In this document: piece after piece, positions 6,201 to 7,189 of the stretch
Position numbering within the stretch: position 1 is the first letter of the stretch
Layout of the letters: every line of letters begins with the position of its first letter
Assembly (NCBI GenBank): GCA_025356735.1
Contig: JANXRT010000086.1
Coordinates: 1 to 7,189, forward strand
Source: Acetobacteraceae bacterium
GTDB lineage: Bacteria; Pseudomonadota; Alphaproteobacteria; Acetobacterales; Acetobacteraceae
Direction of reading: 5' to 3'
Length of the DNA: 7,189 nt
Notes under the pieces: generated by a model
The model's input: only the letters and a program-made list of their open reading frames with translations
Databases searched by the model: none
What the model was told of the DNA's origin: nothing
Translations under genes and position numbers: made by a program

Positions 6201-7189
6201 ACGAGCTGATCACGCCGGTGACGTTGAGGTGGTAGTTACCGGTGATCTGGTTCAGCACCTGGAAACGGACGGAAAAGTTGCCGAGCACGTCGCCGGCGAT
6301 GGTCACGGTCGGCGTTCCGGCATCACTCAGGGTGATGCTGAACGTGTTCTCGTAGGCATAGGACAGCGCGTTGGCATGTTGGCCAAGCTGCGCCGCGGTA
6401 AGGACGATATCTGGGGAAGCCTCGATGAAGCGCAGCTTGCCGAGCCGCCCCAGCCGCGCGAGCCCGTCGATCGCGGCGAGGTTCGCCACGATGTTGGCGT
6501 CGCTGTCCTGCACGGTATAGCTGAAGAACCCCGTACCGAGCGCCGGCGGGCTGCCGGCCTGGGCCGCGGCGATGATTTGCGACAGCTGGGTGTTGGGCGA
6601 GAACAGCGACAGCGCCAGCGCGTTGTCGGTCGCCTGCTGCGGTGTCAGGCTGAGTCGCTGGAAGCCGGCATCGCGCATCGTGATGGCGGAAATCTTGCCC
6701 GCCACGGCCAGGATTTGCAGCGAGGCGATGAAGTTGGATAGTTTCGATTGGTAATCCAGCACGACCAGGCCGCCCGGCAGCAAGCCGGAATTGGTGCCGC
6801 CAAGCGGCGCGACCGGGTTGGCGGGGAGGCCGGACACGTTGGAGGAGGTGAAGTGGTCCTCTCCGTCCAGGATGCCGGCCACCACGCTGGGCCGAATTGG
6901 CCCATCGAAGGCAAGCTTGAACGGCGTGGCGATGCTGGCGATCACCGTGGTGAAGATCAGCGTCGCGGTGTCCCAGCGCGGCAGGGTCACGGTCGGTGTG
7001 CCGGCATCGGTCAGCGTGATCGTGTAGGGTGCGGCGATCCGCGACAGCGTGTTGGCGCCGGCCGCGACCTGGGCCGCGCTCAGCGAGAACGCCGGCGATC
7101 CGGCATCGGTCATCCGCACCAGCCCAAGCAGCCCGTGGCGCCACAGCGCCTCGATCGCCGGCAGGTTGGCGGCGATCGCGGCGGCGCTG
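3201..7189 (-). CDS. Large repetitive surface/secreted-type protein with C-terminal Hint domain (5' partial, one frameshift)
   Basis: About 1,328 residues are visible; the N-terminus and any export signal lie beyond the right edge. Codons run in one frame from 7188 to about 5044, then in the +1 frame from about 5042 to TAA at 3203-3201. The first ~1,011 residues are repeats rich in A, L, T, G and D: ANLxxLxxLAAAGKL helical stretches alternate with TDAGTPxLxL beta-like stretches. Such arrays occur in large alphaproteobacterial exported or adhesin-like proteins (family recollection; I cannot name the Pfam entry). A Hint_2-like domain follows (CFAAGTRIATPDGE onward), then a ~170-residue tail with CARLAVDP, DARPWLDDRRRLGV, GWWQAEG and RWTDG. 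The whole repeat region has no cysteine; the only three cysteines are in the Hint domain and tail, which fits an extracytoplasmic location. No RTX GGxGxD nonapeptides are seen in this part. The gene is convergent to tssM, and no operon partner is visible. Role in adhesion or surface-layer function is inference. Confidence 0.85.
3729..4154 (-). other. Hint (hedgehog/intein, Hint_2-type) self-processing domain
   Basis: This is a domain of the large minus-strand gene. It opens with the block-A-like CFAAGTRIATPDGE, whose predicted nucleophile Cys is encoded at 4154-4152, followed by VLRPGDHVLTL and VVWIGRR. A block-B-like LWLSPEHCVFTDG has its histidine at 3914-3912. It closes with ITYFHVELDRHAVLLSEG and ESYLDTGNR. 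The domain is ~140 residues, the usual size for Hint_2. Hint domains perform an N-to-S acyl shift at the first Cys, and some then cleave the chain before it. Both the Cys and the block-B His are present, so activity is plausible. There is no downstream HN-plus-nucleophile as in splicing inteins, so cleavage rather than splicing would be expected (inference). Confidence 0.85.
4521..4550 (-). repeat. 30-bp DNA repeat encoding TDAGTP, copy 1
   Basis: The plus-strand form is gaccggcgtgccggcatcgg followed by tcagcaccac. It encodes the conserved VLTDAGTPV turn at the end of an A2 module. The first ~24 bases match the other copies with few changes; the last bases diverge. It is a coding repeat, not an intergenic element. 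Confidence 0.6.
5041..5044 (-). other. Frameshift site in the repeat/Hint gene (homopolymer GGGG on plus strand)
   Basis: Upstream on the minus strand the sensible frame reads INGAIRP through CGC CCC TTT; after this point that frame turns into R/A/H/P-rich nonsense. The +1 frame, read as CGC CCT TTC CGG, gives INGAIRPFRAATLANGGNA and then resumes the A-module repeat. Removing one C from the CCCC run (GGGG at 5041-5044, plus) restores one continuous frame. A single-base homopolymer expansion, either real or a sequencing error, explains it. Confidence 0.8.
5140..5169 (-). repeat. 30-bp DNA repeat encoding TDAGTP, copy 2
   Basis: The plus-strand form begins cgtcggcgtgccggcatctg and ends tgagcgtgat. 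It encodes ITLTDAGTPT at the end of the A2 module just before the frameshifted B module. It lies 619 bp from copy 1. Confidence 0.6.
5731..5760 (-). repeat. 30-bp DNA repeat, diverged copy 3
   Basis: The plus-strand form begins aagcggcacgcccggatcgg and ends tcagggtgat, encoding ITLTDPGVPL. The consensus TDAGTP has changed to TDPGVP. It lies 591 bp from copy 2. Confidence 0.5.
6307..6336 (-). repeat. 30-bp DNA repeat encoding SDAGTP, copy 4
   Basis: The plus-strand form begins ggtcggcgttccggcatcac and ends tcagggtgat, encoding ITLSDAGTPT. It lies 576 bp from copy 3. Confidence 0.6.
6991..7020 (-). repeat. 30-bp DNA repeat encoding TDAGTP, copy 5
   Basis: The plus-strand form begins ggtcggtgtgccggcatcgg and ends tcagcgtgat, encoding ITLTDAGTPT. 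It lies 684 bp from copy 4; the larger gap reflects a longer linker (about 6880-6770) after its B module. Confidence 0.6.

Larger units (their letters stand above)
4158..7188 (-). repeat. Tandem A1-A2-B protein super-repeat, period about 205 residues
   Basis: Module A is helical (D-x-ANIxANLxxLxxLAAAGKL) followed by a beta-like TDAGTPxLxLTAAQ and an ALAKIAxPY stretch. Copies lie at about 7188-6970, 6765-6586, 6516-6292, 6144-5959, 5895-5710, 5589-5395, 5346-5122, 4973-4788, 4730-4503 and 4358-4158. After every second A comes ITLTDAGTPxxTL and then a distinct module B (I-x-x-PFxLxxxGxI). B copies lie at about 6939-6880, 6258-6199, 5688-5629, 5097-5038 and 4475-4416. The order is A-B, then four full A1-A2-B units, then a last A1 joined to the Hint domain. 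Copies are diverged, so this is an old array. The copy at 5895-5710 lacks its helical half. Confidence 0.75.

Noticed and set aside
4521..7020. Spaced 30-bp near-identical repeats, considered as a CRISPR-like array
   Set aside because: Spacing is ~600 bp, the repeats are in frame and encode the TDAGTP turn, and intervening sequence is coding; it is a protein repeat.

Overview
The window is GC-rich double-stranded DNA with tightly packed, strongly GC3-biased genes. It most likely comes from an alphaproteobacterium, and I would guess Acetobacteraceae or another Rhodospirillales. Two things point there: a Hint_2-type domain followed by the C-terminal tail that family often carries (conserved GWW and RWTDG motifs), and an intergenic inverted-repeat element of the 'GGGGCAGAGCCCC / GGGTTTGGGG' style. 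The assignment is by recognition only; no search was run.

Layout. (1) Positions 1-127 (minus) hold the first ~42 codons of a gene running off the left edge. Its start resembles the peptidoglycan-binding-like head (SVGRxGxN...DV..VQALLN) seen on type VI secretion (T6SS)-associated cell-wall proteins. (2) Positions 128-333 are a divergent intergenic region with a perfect 7-bp hairpin. (3) Positions 334-3072 (plus) encode TssM/IcmF, the inner-membrane ATP-binding-fold protein of the T6SS. It is only 912 residues and stops where the C-terminal periplasmic domain should begin. (4) Positions 3073-3200 lie between convergent genes and hold nested inverted repeats: a bidirectional-terminator candidate inside a larger dispersed-repeat-like element. 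(5) Positions 3201-7189 (minus) are one very large gene, cut by the right edge. It encodes a cysteine-free repetitive surface/secreted-type protein ending in a Hint self-processing domain and a ~170-residue tail. The coding frame shifts once, at a run of four G (plus strand) at 5041-5044, so it is either a frameshifted gene or an assembly error.

The most informative structure is in region 5. The ~1,011 residues before the Hint domain form a higher-order repeat of about 205 residues (~615 bp), ordered A1-A2-B. The two A modules are related (helical ANLxxLxxLAAAGKL followed by beta-like TDAGTPxLxL). B is a different short module (I..PF.L...G.I). The pattern is visible in both the protein and a recurring ~30-bp DNA motif. 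The order continues straight across the frameshift, which is the best evidence that the two frames are one gene.

Functional links. tssM and the partial gene at the left edge are divergent neighbours and could belong to one T6SS locus (inference). The Hint protein is convergent to tssM and need not be related to it. No tRNA, rRNA, CRISPR array, transposase or integrase was seen.
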